A stretch of 64,000 nt of DNA from Candidatus Gastranaerophilales bacterium. Lineage in GTDB: Bacteria > Cyanobacteriota > Vampirovibrionia > Gastranaerophilales > Gastranaerophilaceae. The notes under the pieces are model-generated. The model was not told the DNA's origin. It was given only the letters and a program-made list of their open reading frames with translations, and made no database searches. A program made the position numbers and the translations under genes. Below are positions 32,781 through 42,814 of the stretch, piece by piece (positions within the stretch are counted from its first letter, which is position 1; every line of letters begins with the position of its first letter). The stretch covers positions 186,001-250,000 of the forward strand of contig CALUTD010000001.1 of the NCBI GenBank assembly GCA_944323625.1, read 5' to 3'.

Positions 32781-33878
32781 ATGTTGCGAGCAGGAATTGT
32801 AGGACTTCCGAATGTAGGAAAATCAACCTTATTTAATGCATTAACTTCATCAAGAAATGCACAAAGCGAAAATTATCCGTTTTGTACTATAGAACCTAAT
32901 GTAGGAGTTGTGAGTGTACCTGATGAAAGACTTCAAGTATTAAAAAAACTTGTAAAGACCGATGTTGTTATCCCTACAGCTATTGAATTTGTGGATATAG
33001 CCGGTTTAGTAAAGGGAGCAAGTAAAGGCGAAGGTTTGGGAAACCAGTTTTTACACAACATTAGAGAAGTAGATGCAATTATTCAGGTTGTAAGATGTTT
33101 TGATGACGAAAATACAATACATGTATCGGGAAGAATTAATCCGATAGATGATATTGAAACAATAAATACAGAGCTTGCTCTTGCAGATATGGCATCTGTT
33201 GAAAGAAGGCTGGAAAGGCTTGTAAAACAAGTTAAAAGCGGGGATAAACAAGCGATATTGGAACATAAAGTTCTTACAAAATTAAATGAACTACTTCAGG
33301 ATGCAACATTTATAAATATAGAAGAGCATTTTGAAGATGAGGAACTCGATGTCGCAAAAAATTCACAGCTTATGTGTATAAAACCTATGATTTATGCTGC
33401 TAATGTCAGTGAGTCAGATTTGGCGACAGGTAATGCATATGTAGATAAGGTAAAAGAATATGCCGCAAAACATGGGGCAGACGTTGTTATAATTTCTGCC
33501 AAAATAGAAGAAGAGCTTGTTGATTTATCTACAGAAGAAGCAAAAGATTTCTTAAATGATTTAGGGGTGGAAAATTCAGGTATAGAAAGAATGATTCAAT
33601 CTGTCTATAAACTTTTGGATTTAACAACATTTATAACTGCAGGTGAAAAAGAAGTACATGCCTGGACTGTAAAAAACGGCTCAAAAGCGCCAAAAGCTGC
33701 AGGTGTAATTCATACTGATTTTGAAAAAGGATTTATTCGCGCCGAAGTAACAGGCTATAATGATTTTGTTGAAGCGGGTTCTTATGCGGCTGCTCGAGAT
33801 AGAGGTCTTACAAGGCTTGAAGGAAAAGAATACGTAATTCAAGATGGTGATATAGTTCATTTCAGATTTAATGTTTAA
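32781..33878 (+). CDS. ychF: YchF/OLA1-family ATPase
   Basis: The 365-residue protein has the P-loop GLPNVGKST, switch region DIAGLVKGASKGEGLGN, an N-[VM]-SE-type base-recognition loop (ANVSESD) that favours ATP over GTP, and a C-terminal TGS domain (TFITAGEKEVHAWTVKNGS). YchF is a universal ribosome-associated ATPase linked with stress and translation. GAAAGGGAA precedes the start. A 365-base gap with tandem repeats follows. Confidence 0.95.
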   Translation: MLRAGIVGLPNVGKSTLFNALTSSRNAQSENYPFCTIEPNVGVVSVPDERLQVLKKLVKTDVVIPTAIEFVDIAGLVKGASKGEGLGNQFLHNIREVDAIIQVVRCFDDENTIHVSGRINPIDDIETINTELALADMASVERRLERLVKQVKSGDKQAILEHKVLTKLNELLQDATFINIEEHFEDEELDVAKNSQLMCIKPMIYAANVSESDLATGNAYVDKVKEYAAKHGADVVIISAKIEEELVDLSTEEAKDFLNDLGVENSGIERMIQSVYKLLDLTTFITAGEKEVHAWTVKNGSKAPKAAGVIHTDFEKGFIRAEVTGYNDFVEAGSYAAARDRGLTRLEGKEYVIQDGDIVHFRFNV

Positions 33879-33981
33879 ATTATACTAATATATAGAATGT
33901 ATATGTTCTGTAATTCAGCAACAAAAAATATTTTCACTAAGTTCATTAAAAAAACTAAAATTTGACAGCCTATATTTCTCC

Positions 33982-34160
33982 CGCAGTGGCGGGGTCCTAA
34001 CTAGATTAACTTATTTTCAACATTAGCCAACTTATTTTTAGCGCAGTGGCGGGGTCCTAACTAGATTAACTTATTTTCAACATTAGCCAACTTATTTTTA
34101 GTGCTGCGGGGGCCTAACAGGTTTAACTTATTTTTGACATTAGTCAACTTGTTTTCAATG
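33982..34160. repeat. 60-bp tandem repeat, about three copies
   Basis: Two copies (33982-34041 and 34042-34101) match almost base for base, starting CGCAGTGGCGGGGTCC and containing AACTAGATTAACTTATTTTC. A third is degenerate (34102-34160). A related sequence occurs at 56043-56105 (CCCGCAGCGGCGGGTC). It lies between two genes with separate strands (ychF and purA). No gene is seen. Confidence 0.85.
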
Positions 34161-34243
34161 CAAAGCCGGCTTTTAATTTGCTTTATGAAGTTTTAATCTT
34201 TATCGTTTAAGTAGTTAATTTCAGATTCTTTCCAATAGATTAC

Positions 34244-35545
34244 TTAACAAGTACAGAACGGATTTTCTAAAATTATTGTTTGATCTCTATCCGGACCGAC
34301 ACTTATTATTTTTATCGGTATACCTACAAGCTCTTCAAGTTTATTTAAATATATTTTTGCGTTTTCAGGTAAATCTTGTAAAGATTTTGCGTTTGATATA
34401 TCTGATTTCCATCCTTTAAATGTTTCATAAACCGGTTCTAAATATTTATGCATATTGATATTAGTCGGGTAGTCTTTATAAATTTTTCCGTTTCTTGTAT
34501 CTTTGTATGCAATACAAACTTTGAGTTCATCAAAATCATTAAAAACATCAAGTTTTGTTATTGCCATTTGAGTTAAACCGCCTACTAAAACACAATATCT
34601 TGATAAAACAGCATCGAACCAACCGCAACGTCTAGGTCGTCCTGTTGTAGTACCGAATTCTCCACCTATTGTTCTTATTTTTTCACCTGTTTCATTGGTT
34701 AATTCAGTAACAAAAGGCCCTTCCCCTACTCTTGTTATATATGCTTTTGTAACACCTATAACATTCTTTATATGTGTGGGGCCTATCCCGCTGCCCGTTG
34801 CCGCACCGCCTGCTATTGGATTTGAACTGGTAACAAAAGGATATGTTCCGTAGTCAATATCAAGCATAATACCTTGTGCGCCTTCAAACAATATTTTTTT
34901 ATCTTCTTTAAGTGCATTTGTTAGTTTATCTACCCAGTCAAAACAAACATAAGGTTTAAAAATTTCGGCATAATTCTTGCAATAATTTAGCATTTCTTCT
35001 TTTGTATAAGTTTTTGTTCCGTAAACTTTTTCAAGCATTTTATTCTTTAAAGGCAAAATTGCATCAAGTCTTAAATTCAAAGCTTCTTCATCAAATAAGT
35101 CCTGTACTTTAATTCCATATCGACCTATTTTATCAGAATATGTAGGACCTATTCCTTTTTTTGTTGTTCCTATTTTATTTTTACCTGATGTACTTTCACT
35201 TATGCCATCAATATCTATATGATAAGGTAGGGTAATTGTTGCAAGCGGACTGATTTTTAAAGATGATAAATTTACTCCTCTTTCTATCAATTCTTGAGTT
35301 TCTTGTAAAAAAGTTTCAGGATGAATAACAGTACCGGCGCCGATAAAACAAAATTTATTTCCATACAAAACTCCTGAAGGAACAAGATGGAACTTATATT
35401 TTTCATTATCAACAACAACAGTATGACCGGCATTGCAGCCTCCTTGATATCTGATAATAACATCAGCATATTGTGCCAGTAAATCAGTTATCTTTGCTTT
35501 CCCTTCATCTCCCCATTGTGCGCCGACTACAACCGTATTATTCAT
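34244..35545 (-). CDS. purA: Adenylosuccinate synthetase
   Basis: The 433-residue protein has VVGAQWGDEGKAKITDLLA at the N-terminus, GTTKKGIGPTYSDK (IMP loop), and a TGRPRRCGWFDAV signature. It catalyses GTP-dependent ligation of aspartate to IMP, the first committed AMP step. The usual GDEGKGKI phosphate loop has Ala for the second Gly, unusual but not clearly disabling. GAAAGGGCC precedes the start. Confidence 0.95.
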   Translation of the reverse strand: MNNTVVVGAQWGDEGKAKITDLLAQYADVIIRYQGGCNAGHTVVVDNEKYKFHLVPSGVLYGNKFCFIGAGTVIHPETFLQETQELIERGVNLSSLKISPLATITLPYHIDIDGISESTSGKNKIGTTKKGIGPTYSDKIGRYGIKVQDLFDEEALNLRLDAILPLKNKMLEKVYGTKTYTKEEMLNYCKNYAEIFKPYVCFDWVDKLTNALKEDKKILFEGAQGIMLDIDYGTYPFVTSSNPIAGGAATGSGIGPTHIKNVIGVTKAYITRVGEGPFVTELTNETGEKIRTIGGEFGTTTGRPRRCGWFDAVLSRYCVLVGGLTQMAITKLDVFNDFDELKVCIAYKDTRNGKIYKDYPTNINMHKYLEPVYETFKGWKSDISNAKSLQDLPENAKIYLNKLEELVGIPIKIISVGPDRDQTIILENPFCTC

Positions 35546-35620
35546 AAAAGGCCCTTTCTTAAGACATGGTTTTTACCTATCCATTATAAAACAAATATGA
35601 ATAAGAAAAAACTTTTCAAA

Positions 35621-36076
35621 TTAGTAGTTTTTTGATTTTACAGCGCGTTCAATATCTCGTGATTGTGCTTTCTTTGCAAGATCATCACGCTTATCATAAA
35701 GTTTTTTACCTTTTGCTAGTGCTATTTCGACTTTTGCCCATCCTTTATCCAAATAAATTTCCAATGGTATTATTGAATACCCATCTTTCTTTATTTTCCC
35801 TATAAGCTTATCTATCTCTTTTTTATTCAATAATAATTTTCGCAGCCGTTTTTCTTCATGATTATATCTGTTACCTTGCTCATAAGGACTTATATGACAA
35901 TTATATAAAAATACTTCTCCGTCATCTATTTTTACAAAACTGTCCTTCAGATTAACAGCCCCTTTGCGAACAGATTTTATTTCAGTACCCGTTAATACCA
36001 TACCTGCATTATATTTGTCGAAGATATGATACTCATGAAATGCTTTTCTGTTTGTAGTTATAATCTTTCTTCCCAT
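35621..36076 (-). CDS. smpB: SsrA-binding protein SmpB
   Basis: The 151-residue protein has [38 protein letters not shown] and YKGW-like [21 protein letters not shown] (quoted as [20 protein letters not shown]), diagnostic for SmpB. It binds tmRNA for trans-translation. The start at ATG 36076 has TATAAT exactly six bases upstream and no ribosome site, implying a leaderless mRNA. A longer frame starting at a TTG overlaps that promoter. Confidence 0.93.
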   Translation of the reverse strand: MGRKIITTNRKAFHEYHIFDKYNAGMVLTGTEIKSVRKGAVNLKDSFVKIDDGEVFLYNCHISPYEQGNRYNHEEKRLRKLLLNKKEIDKLIGKIKKDGYSIIPLEIYLDKGWAKVEIALAKGKKLYDKRDDLAKKAQSRDIERAVKSKNY

Positions 36077-36224
36077 ATCAAAATTATAACACGTCAAAAT
36101 TAAAATTTTTTATTCGGCCTTTAAAAACTATCTTTTTTAAATCTTTTTAACTTATTATAATAGTAATTAACTTTATTATCTTTTATTATTTTGTCAATTC
36201 GTTTTTCGGCTTTTTCAAACTATT

Positions 36225-36647
36225 ATGACTATCGGAAAGAGAATAAAAGAACTAAAGTCTGTTTTACATTTAACGTCCTCGGAATTAGCACTAAAATTAA
36301 ATATTCCGGTCAGGACCATAGGAAGTTATGAACGAGATGAAGCTCAGCCGGGCTACAAATTTTTAAATGCCTTAATTGAAGTATTTTATGTAAATATTAA
36401 CTGGTTACTTACAGGAAAAGGTAACATGTTTATATCTAAAAAAACAGAATCGGATATAAACTATATTGCATCCTTAAAAGAAAAACTCAATTTGACGGAT
36501 GATGAATTATCAGGGTTAATTGAAATATTGGATTCTGATGCAAGTCGCGAAATGATTCTAAAGTTTATTGAGATAAAAAAAGGTAACAAAGAAGCACTTG
36601 ACAGCCTTATTTTTAATCTTCAGGGAATTAAAGCAATTTATAGCTAA
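36225..36647 (+). CDS. XRE-type transcriptional regulator
   Basis: The 140-residue protein has an N-terminal helix-turn-helix (IGKRIKELKSVLHLTSSELA, then LNIPVRTIGSYERDEAQPGY), as in Cro/C1-type repressors. The DINYI...LNLTDDELSGLIEIL part probably mediates dimerisation. It resembles phage-type repressors but lies 6 kb outside the prophage and converges with the helicase gene (four-base overlap of ends), so a link to the prophage is not shown. Confidence 0.75.
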   Translation: MTIGKRIKELKSVLHLTSSELALKLNIPVRTIGSYERDEAQPGYKFLNALIEVFYVNINWLLTGKGNMFISKKTESDINYIASLKEKLNLTDDELSGLIEILDSDASREMILKFIEIKKGNKEALDSLIFNLQGIKAIYS

Positions 36648-38938
36648 TCTGCATCAATAGGTTCTTTTAATATTGCAGTCATTGCGCTTTTAGCATTTTG
36701 TTTTAAGTTTTCATTTATGTATGGCAAAATTGTTAGTTGTCTTAATACATCAACAGTACGCTTAAAAATTCTTACTATATCACCTTCAGAAGAATCTGCT
36801 TGTTTTGCTATATCTTCCCAGGGAGTTCCCTGAACCCATTGTTCTATTAACGGTGAGTAATATGAATTTACGTACATTTGGGTGTCAATATCATAATCAC
36901 GCTGCAACATTGCTGTTTTTTTCCGTATCTCTTTTATTTTATTTAATGCTTTTCTTGTATTTTTACTTATAGGCGCATCAGGATATACTTCTGTTCTTAC
37001 ATCTTCTGTTACAAGAGCACAAATAACAGAAGCAAGTTCATAAGGCTCTAAATCATTTAATATTCCTTTTAATATTATTTCGGACAAAAACAGTTCATTT
37101 TCGGCTCGTATCATTGAGCATACAATACCTGAATCCGTCGGAGAACAGTTTTCTATATAACCGGTTTTCTCAAGTACTGCTTTATGAGCAAGAAATTGAT
37201 TCCAGTATATATCTTTTTGATTTTCAACATTTTTGCAAATTTCTTTATATCTTTTTTCATATCTTTTAATTATTTCAAGATTTTTTATATGTTTTTTATA
37301 TCCGCGGCAAGTTTCACATTGATACTTATCCATAGATTCTCGGATTTCTTTTGTTTTTGTCAAATATTCAATAACTTCGGGGGTATCTTTTTTCCCTTTT
37401 TGTTTTGCTTGTTTTTGAAGTGTCCTTGTCAATTTTCTGTAAACGATATATTTTTCTTTGAGTTTATTAAATTCAATAAAATCATCATTAGATAAATTAA
37501 ACGGACATTTTTCATTCTTAAGTTTACTTAAAGTTTGTTCGCAATTTATCTGTTGAACTATAACCGGTTTAAGTCTGTCATTTGACGAAAAATAACCGAA
37601 ACTCTTTAAAATAAGTTCTTTAGCCTGTTCAAGTTCAAGATTTTGAAGAAGATTCAAAACCATGGAATAACTTGGAGAAAACCTGCTTTCCAAGGGATTG
37701 GAAGGACTTTTCACAAGTTCTGCAACTTCTTCGGGAGATTGAAATTGAGTTCCCATTACAACAACATAACCTATTTTATCCATCCCGCGGCGGCCTGCAC
37801 GTCCTGACATCTGTAAAAACTCATTTGCCGTTAGCATTCTATGTCCTGAATCGGTCCTTTTACTAATCGCTGAAATAACTGTAGTTCTTGCAGGCATGTT
37901 TATTCCCGCTGCCAATGTTTCAGTTGCAAATACAACCTTTATTAATCCTTTTTGAAATAAACGCTCAACTAATAATTTCCAAGCCGGAAGAAGGCCTGCG
38001 TGGTGAGAAGCTACGCCATTATACAAATATTGCAGATTTTTATTATTTTCAAGATAAGTATATTCTTTAAGAAATTCATTAACAATTTCTTTTATTTGGT
38101 TCGCCTCTTCAGGTGTTATAAGATTAATGTCAGAGCATTTTTCCATATTTTCATCACACTTTTTCCTTGAAAATGTGAAAAATATAGCAGGAAGCATATC
38201 TTTCTTGTGAAGAACATTTATAACATCTTTAACATTGTTGCGTTTTTTTGCCTGACGTGAATACAGATTCATTTTCTTTTCAGGCTTTATTTTTTTATTT
38301 AGTTTTCCGTCAGGTGTTAATAAAGGAAGGATTTCAAACGGTTTTGACGAATCAAAATAATAATGTTTGAGCGGTACAGGACGAAAATCAGTAAATACGA
38401 GTTTAGTTCCCGAATGAACTGTATTAATCCAATCGCAAAGCTGCTTTGAATTCGCAATAGTTGCACTAAGAGCAATAATTTGAACATTAGAAGGACAATA
38501 TATTATGCTCTCTTCCCAAACTGTACCTCTTTGTTCATCATTCATATAATGCACTTCATCAAGTACAACATATTTAACATCCCGCATATTGTCTTTTGTA
38601 TTTCCGAAATTAGTATTATATAGCATATTCCGGAAAACTTCCGTTGTCATAACAACAACAGGGGCTTCCCTGTTTATTGAGGTATCACCCGTTAAAAGTC
38701 CGACATTACCGCTGCCGTATTTCCTTCCGAAATCGTAAAATTTTTGGTTGGATAAAGCTTTTAAAGGTGTTGTATAAAATAGTCTTGTATTTTCCTCCAG
38801 CGCTTTTTGTATTGCATATTCGGCAATACAAGTCTTACCTGCACCTGTAGGAGCGCAAACAACTATACTTTTAGATTTATCTATGTAATCAAAAGCTTCC
38901 TTTTGAAATTCATCGGGTTCAAAATTAAATTTATACAA
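36644..38938 (-). CDS. Ski2/Mtr4-like DEAD-box RNA helicase
   Basis: The 764-residue protein has Walker A CAPTGAGKT, DEVH box VLDEVHYMND, SAT motif ALSATIANS and motif VI QMSGRAGRRGMD. The Arg/Lys-rich insertion and C-terminal helices (about 480-764) resemble the DSHCT domain of Ski2/Mtr4-like proteins, known in cyanobacteria and some other bacteria. It probably unwinds RNA for decay or rRNA processing. Its stop is two bases before the DAHP synthase start on the same strand. Confidence 0.85.
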   Translation of the reverse strand: MYKFNFEPDEFQKEAFDYIDKSKSIVVCAPTGAGKTCIAEYAIQKALEENTRLFYTTPLKALSNQKFYDFGRKYGSGNVGLLTGDTSINREAPVVVMTTEVFRNMLYNTNFGNTKDNMRDVKYVVLDEVHYMNDEQRGTVWEESIIYCPSNVQIIALSATIANSKQLCDWINTVHSGTKLVFTDFRPVPLKHYYFDSSKPFEILPLLTPDGKLNKKIKPEKKMNLYSRQAKKRNNVKDVINVLHKKDMLPAIFFTFSRKKCDENMEKCSDINLITPEEANQIKEIVNEFLKEYTYLENNKNLQYLYNGVASHHAGLLPAWKLLVERLFQKGLIKVVFATETLAAGINMPARTTVISAISKRTDSGHRMLTANEFLQMSGRAGRRGMDKIGYVVVMGTQFQSPEEVAELVKSPSNPLESRFSPSYSMVLNLLQNLELEQAKELILKSFGYFSSNDRLKPVIVQQINCEQTLSKLKNEKCPFNLSNDDFIEFNKLKEKYIVYRKLTRTLQKQAKQKGKKDTPEVIEYLTKTKEIRESMDKYQCETCRGYKKHIKNLEIIKRYEKRYKEICKNVENQKDIYWNQFLAHKAVLEKTGYIENCSPTDSGIVCSMIRAENELFLSEIILKGILNDLEPYELASVICALVTEDVRTEVYPDAPISKNTRKALNKIKEIRKKTAMLQRDYDIDTQMYVNSYYSPLIEQWVQGTPWEDIAKQADSSEGDIVRIFKRTVDVLRQLTILPYINENLKQNAKSAMTAILKEPIDAD

Positions 38939-38940
38939 TT

Positions 38941-39987
38941 CTATACCATACTCATTGAATGTTTATTATCATAATCAATTCTGCCTATAAGTTTATTAAG
39001 ACGTTTTGCAACATCCTTAAACATAGGAATAGGCAAACTTTGTGCGCCATCAGATGAAGCATTTTCAGGGTCATGGTGGACTTCCATCATAACGCCGTGA
39101 GCACCAACTATTAAACCTGCTTTTGCAAGAGGTTCAATTAAATAGCGTCTGCCTGTTCCGTGGCTGGGGTCTACAATTACGGGCAGATGTGAATATTTTT
39201 TGATGACAGGTATTGCAGCAACATCAAGTGTGTTTCTTGTTGCCGTATTATCAACGCCTTTTATACCACGTTCACAAAGTATTACTTTGTCATTTCCGTT
39301 ATACATAATATGTTCCGCTGCAAGTAAAAATTCTCTGATTGTCGCAGCAGCACCGCGTTTTAATATTACGGGCTTATCACATTTGCCGACCGCATGAAGA
39401 AGTTTAAAATTTTGCATATTTCTTGCACCTATTTGAATAACATCCGCATACTGGCATACCAAATCCAATTCCATCGTATCCATTAATTCGGTAACAATTA
39501 AAAGCCCTGTTTTTTCACGTGCTATTGCAAGATACTCAAGCGCTTTTTCTTCTAGACCTTGAAAATCATAAGGAGAAGTTCTCGGTTTAAAAGCACCTCC
39601 TCTTAAAAAGTGGCAGCCCATTTCCTTTGCAGCATCCGCAACTCTTAACAAGCCGTCTAAATCTTTTTCAACACTGCAAGGCCCTACCATTAATACAGGT
39701 TTTTCCAAACCACCAATTCTTACTCCGTTTGAAAACTCTATTACAGTATCTTCTTGTTTTCCTTCTCTTGAAGCAAGTTTATATGGCTCTTGTATTAATT
39801 TTACACTTCTAACTCCGTCATAGGATTGGAATGAATGCGGCTCGATTAGTCTTTTATCTCCTATTGCAGCTATAACAGTCATTACATCACCATGGTTCAA
39901 TACTGTTTTAAAACCTTTGTTGTGCAATGCTGTAACTACTGTATTTATTTGCTGTTCCGTTGCAGACGGTTCCATTATTATTATCAT
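38941..39987 (-). CDS. aroF: 3-deoxy-7-phosphoheptulonate (DAHP) synthase
   Basis: The 348-residue protein is the type I-beta form: an N-terminal ferredoxin-like regulatory domain (about 1-70), then GPCSVE, FKPRTSPYDFQGL, the metal-binding Cys region and DPSHGTGRRYLIEP. It condenses PEP and erythrose-4-phosphate at the start of the shikimate pathway. The ferredoxin-like domain suggests feedback control by aromatic amino acids. It is followed by the helicase gene. Confidence 0.93.
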   Translation of the reverse strand: MIIIMEPSATEQQINTVVTALHNKGFKTVLNHGDVMTVIAAIGDKRLIEPHSFQSYDGVRSVKLIQEPYKLASREGKQEDTVIEFSNGVRIGGLEKPVLMVGPCSVEKDLDGLLRVADAAKEMGCHFLRGGAFKPRTSPYDFQGLEEKALEYLAIAREKTGLLIVTELMDTMELDLVCQYADVIQIGARNMQNFKLLHAVGKCDKPVILKRGAAATIREFLLAAEHIMYNGNDKVILCERGIKGVDNTATRNTLDVAAIPVIKKYSHLPVIVDPSHGTGRRYLIEPLAKAGLIVGAHGVMMEVHHDPENASSDGAQSLPIPMFKDVAKRLNKLIGRIDYDNKHSMSMV

Positions 39988-40000
39988 TATTTCCCCTTTC

Positions 40001-41017
40001 CTATGCCAAAATTCTTTCTTTTAATATACTGTTTTCATTTTCCGCAATCATATTAAATATGGATTTTGTTATTACTGAATTGGATAATACTATTGAATCT
40101 TCTATCTTTACATTGTTTTTTATTTCAACATTATCCCATATTATAGAATTCTTTATTATACTTTCTGAACCTATTTTACAATTACAGCCTATTATACAAT
40201 CACCTGCGAGTACAGAATCTTTTCCCAGTATCGTATTTTGGCCTATTATATATTTGCCTTCTTCCGTATTTATAACATTATTGCTGCAATGTTTTATTTT
40301 ATTATTTATTATATCTATGTTCGATTGAATATATTGATTCAACGAGCCTATATCAGACCAATAACCCGAATGTTCGTATGTATTGATTTTAATTCCCGCA
40401 GCCATAATACAGGGGAAAACATTTTTTGCAAAATCATAAAAAGTATTTTCGGGAATAAATTCAAATATTTTATAATTAAAAATGTAAATTCCTGTATTTG
40501 CAAGATTCGATTTTGCTTCACTTAAAGCAGGTTTTTCCTGAAAGCTTTTAACAAAGCCATTATTATCTGTAACTATTATTCCGTATTTTGAAACTTCTGA
40601 GCTATCTACTTTTTTTGTTACTATTGTTACAATGGAGCCTGATTTCTTATGAGATTCATAAACCTCTTGTATATTTAAATCCGAAAGTCCGTCGCCTGAG
40701 AGTACAATAAAATCTTCATCAGGATAAAAGAAGAACATACATTTTCTGACTCCACCTGCCGTACCTGAAAGTTTTTCTTCCTTTATAAATGTAAAATTTG
40801 CACCATAATTTGAATTGTTAAAATGATTTTGGATATCCTCTGATTTATAATAAGTATTTGCAATTATATCCTTGATTCCTGCCGATATAAGCTGGGTAAC
40901 TAAAATATCCATAACCGGTTTATTTGCTAAAGGAACAAGAGGCTTAGGAACTGCAAAAGAAAGAGGCTCTAACCTTGAACCTACACCTGCTGCCATTATC
41001 ATTGCTTTTTTTAACAT
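40001..41017 (-). CDS. NDP-sugar pyrophosphorylase with left-handed beta-helix
   Basis: The 338-residue protein has the nucleotidyltransferase signature AAGVGSRLEPL...PKPLVPLANKP and VLSGDGLSD. The C-terminal 90 residues have hexapeptide repeats (I.G.N..LG.D..L.G.C.IG) forming a left-handed beta-helix, as in mannose-1-phosphate guanylyltransferases and related enzymes. It makes an activated sugar for surface polysaccharide; the nucleotide and sugar are not defined by these motifs. Confidence 0.8.
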   Translation of the reverse strand: MLKKAMIMAAGVGSRLEPLSFAVPKPLVPLANKPVMDILVTQLISAGIKDIIANTYYKSEDIQNHFNNSNYGANFTFIKEEKLSGTAGGVRKCMFFFYPDEDFIVLSGDGLSDLNIQEVYESHKKSGSIVTIVTKKVDSSEVSKYGIIVTDNNGFVKSFQEKPALSEAKSNLANTGIYIFNYKIFEFIPENTFYDFAKNVFPCIMAAGIKINTYEHSGYWSDIGSLNQYIQSNIDIINNKIKHCSNNVINTEEGKYIIGQNTILGKDSVLAGDCIIGCNCKIGSESIIKNSIIWDNVEIKNNVKIEDSIVLSNSVITKSIFNMIAENENSILKERILA

Positions 41018-41039
41018 ATATTACTCACCCTGAATTATT

Positions 41040-42401
41040 TTAAAACGGAAATCTGCTGCCAAAGTTTTTAGGAATCTTTATTTTTCCTTTTTTTACTTTT
41101 TGTTTTATATCTGAAAATCCTTTCATCATTTTTCGCATTTGCTCAAATTGAGAAATTATTTGGTTAACCTCATGTATAGGAATACCTGACCCTTGAGAGA
41201 TTCTGCGTTTTCTTGAAGTATTAATTAAGGCGGGATTTGCCCTCTCTTTAGGTGTCATACTTGATATAAAGGATTCAATTTTTTTTAGCTGTTTCTCGCC
41301 TTCTGTTGCTATTGTTTCTTTTGTTTCACGATTAAGGCCGGGAATCGGTAACATTCCTAAGATATTATCAATAGACCCGAACATTTTCATCTGCTTTTGC
41401 ATATTCAGAAAATCATTATAAGAAAACTCGGCCTTTTCCATTTTCTTTTCGAATTCTTTCGCCTGTTTTTCATCAAAAACTTCCTGGGCTTTTTCAACTA
41501 AAGAAACTATATCTCCCATTCCGAGAATTCTGTCTGCCATTCTTGACGGATAAAAATCATTTAAAGCATCAAGTTTTTCACCTGTCCCCGTTAATTTAAC
41601 GGGTTTACCGGCTGCTTGAACTACACTTAATGCTGCACCGCCTCTTGAGTCACCATCCAATTTCGTAAGTATAATACCGGTAATATCAAGTTGAGCATTG
41701 AAGTTTTCTGCTACACTTACAGCCTGTTGTCCAAGCATTGCATCTATAACAAGTAATTTTTCTGCCGGATGAAACACTCTGTCTATCAACAAAAGCTCGG
41801 CCATCATTTCGTCATCAATTTCCAAACGACCGGCAGTATCAATAATTACAACGTTATATCCGTTTGTTTTAGCGTATTCTATAGAATCTGAAACTATTTT
41901 TTGTACATTTGTCGAGCCCTCTATAGTAAATACGGGGGTTTGAATCTGTTCTCCAAGTGTTTTCAACTGAAGAATAGCGGCAGGTCTATAAACATCCGCA
42001 GCAACCAAAAGAGGATTCTTGCCTTCTTTTTTTAGTTTAACTGCAAGCTTAGCGGCCGATGTTGTTTTCCCTGAACCCTGGAGCCCCAACATCATTATTA
42101 AAGAAGGATGTCCGTTTAAATTCAATGGTGAGTTTTCTTTACCCAAAATATTTACAAGCTCATCATGAACAATTTTTACAAGCTGCTGAGATGGATTTAC
42201 TCCTTTTATAACTTCTTCTCCTAGGGCTTTTTCTTTTACGGAAAGCATAAACTGTTTTACCACTTTTAAACTGACATCCGCTTCTAAAAGTGCCCGCCTT
42301 ATTTCTCGAAGTGCCTCAGACATATTTTCTTCCGTCAAGGCTGAGTTGCCTGAAGTTTTCCTTATTATTTCCTGTAACTTATCCGCTAAATTATCAAACA
42401 T
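41040..42401 (-). CDS. ffh: Signal recognition particle protein Ffh
   Basis: The 453-residue GTPase has NG domain motifs GLQGSGKTTSAAKLA, DTAGRLEIDDE and TKLDGDSRGGAALS, and a C-terminal M domain (about 300-453) with Met/Lys-rich helices, including the SGI/RISQGSG RNA-binding turn (RKRRISQGSGI). It binds signal sequences and 4.5S RNA. The mRNA leader appears short and lacks a clear Shine-Dalgarno sequence. Confidence 0.96.
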   Translation of the reverse strand: MFDNLADKLQEIIRKTSGNSALTEENMSEALREIRRALLEADVSLKVVKQFMLSVKEKALGEEVIKGVNPSQQLVKIVHDELVNILGKENSPLNLNGHPSLIMMLGLQGSGKTTSAAKLAVKLKKEGKNPLLVAADVYRPAAILQLKTLGEQIQTPVFTIEGSTNVQKIVSDSIEYAKTNGYNVVIIDTAGRLEIDDEMMAELLLIDRVFHPAEKLLVIDAMLGQQAVSVAENFNAQLDITGIILTKLDGDSRGGAALSVVQAAGKPVKLTGTGEKLDALNDFYPSRMADRILGMGDIVSLVEKAQEVFDEKQAKEFEKKMEKAEFSYNDFLNMQKQMKMFGSIDNILGMLPIPGLNRETKETIATEGEKQLKKIESFISSMTPKERANPALINTSRKRRISQGSGIPIHEVNQIISQFEQMRKMMKGFSDIKQKVKKGKIKIPKNFGSRFPF

Positions 42402-42500
42402 AACATTTAAATTTTACTATAAATAATGGTCTTTTTAGTTTTATTAGTTTGAATTGTTGCAGTTTGTAAAATTTTTATAATAATATGATATAATTGAACT

Positions 42501-42716
42501 ATGGATAATAAAGTAAAAAACTTAATAGCTCTAAGAAGCAACTTAATTACTATAATTTTGACTTTAACAGCCGGAATTATAGGGTTAATTTTATCTGATA
42601 TTATTTTTACAAAAATTGTTGTATTTATTATTGTAGGTATATATTTTGATTTAATTTTTATAATAAATGCAATAAATGTTAACAGTAAATTATATGACAT
42701 AACAAAGGATAAATAA
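42501..42716 (+). CDS. Small two-helix membrane protein
   Basis: A 71-residue protein with two predicted membrane helices (about 13-30 and 36-58) and a Lys-rich tail. TATAAT lies exactly six bases before the ATG (extended TGA-TATAAT), with no ribosome site, so the mRNA is probably leaderless. Its stop is directly followed by the next ATG. No family recognised. Confidence 0.6.
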   Translation: MDNKVKNLIALRSNLITIILTLTAGIIGLILSDIIFTKIVVFIIVGIYFDLIFIINAINVNSKLYDITKDK

Positions 42717-42812
42717 ATGGATATAAATATTATTTTGGCGAATATAATAGGTTTAATATTTTTAGTTTTTGGTCTATATTGTCAGTTTAAAGTTAACAAA
42801 CATATAAATTGA
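42717..42812 (+). CDS. Tiny 31-residue membrane protein
   Basis: The start codon immediately follows the TAA of the previous gene, with AAAGGATAA in the overlap region as ribosome site. The product is MDINIILANIIG, a single membrane segment, then a short Lys/Asn tail. It ends three bases before the convergent pilin-like gene. Tight coupling suggests that the two small membrane proteins work together. Confidence 0.5.
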   Translation: MDINIILANIIGLIFLVFGLYCQFKVNKHIN

Positions 42813-42814
42813 TA

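Noticed and set aside
36225-36647. XRE regulator as the prophage repressor
   Set aside because: It lies about 6 kb beyond the prophage with host genes in between; no shared operator with the prophage was identified.
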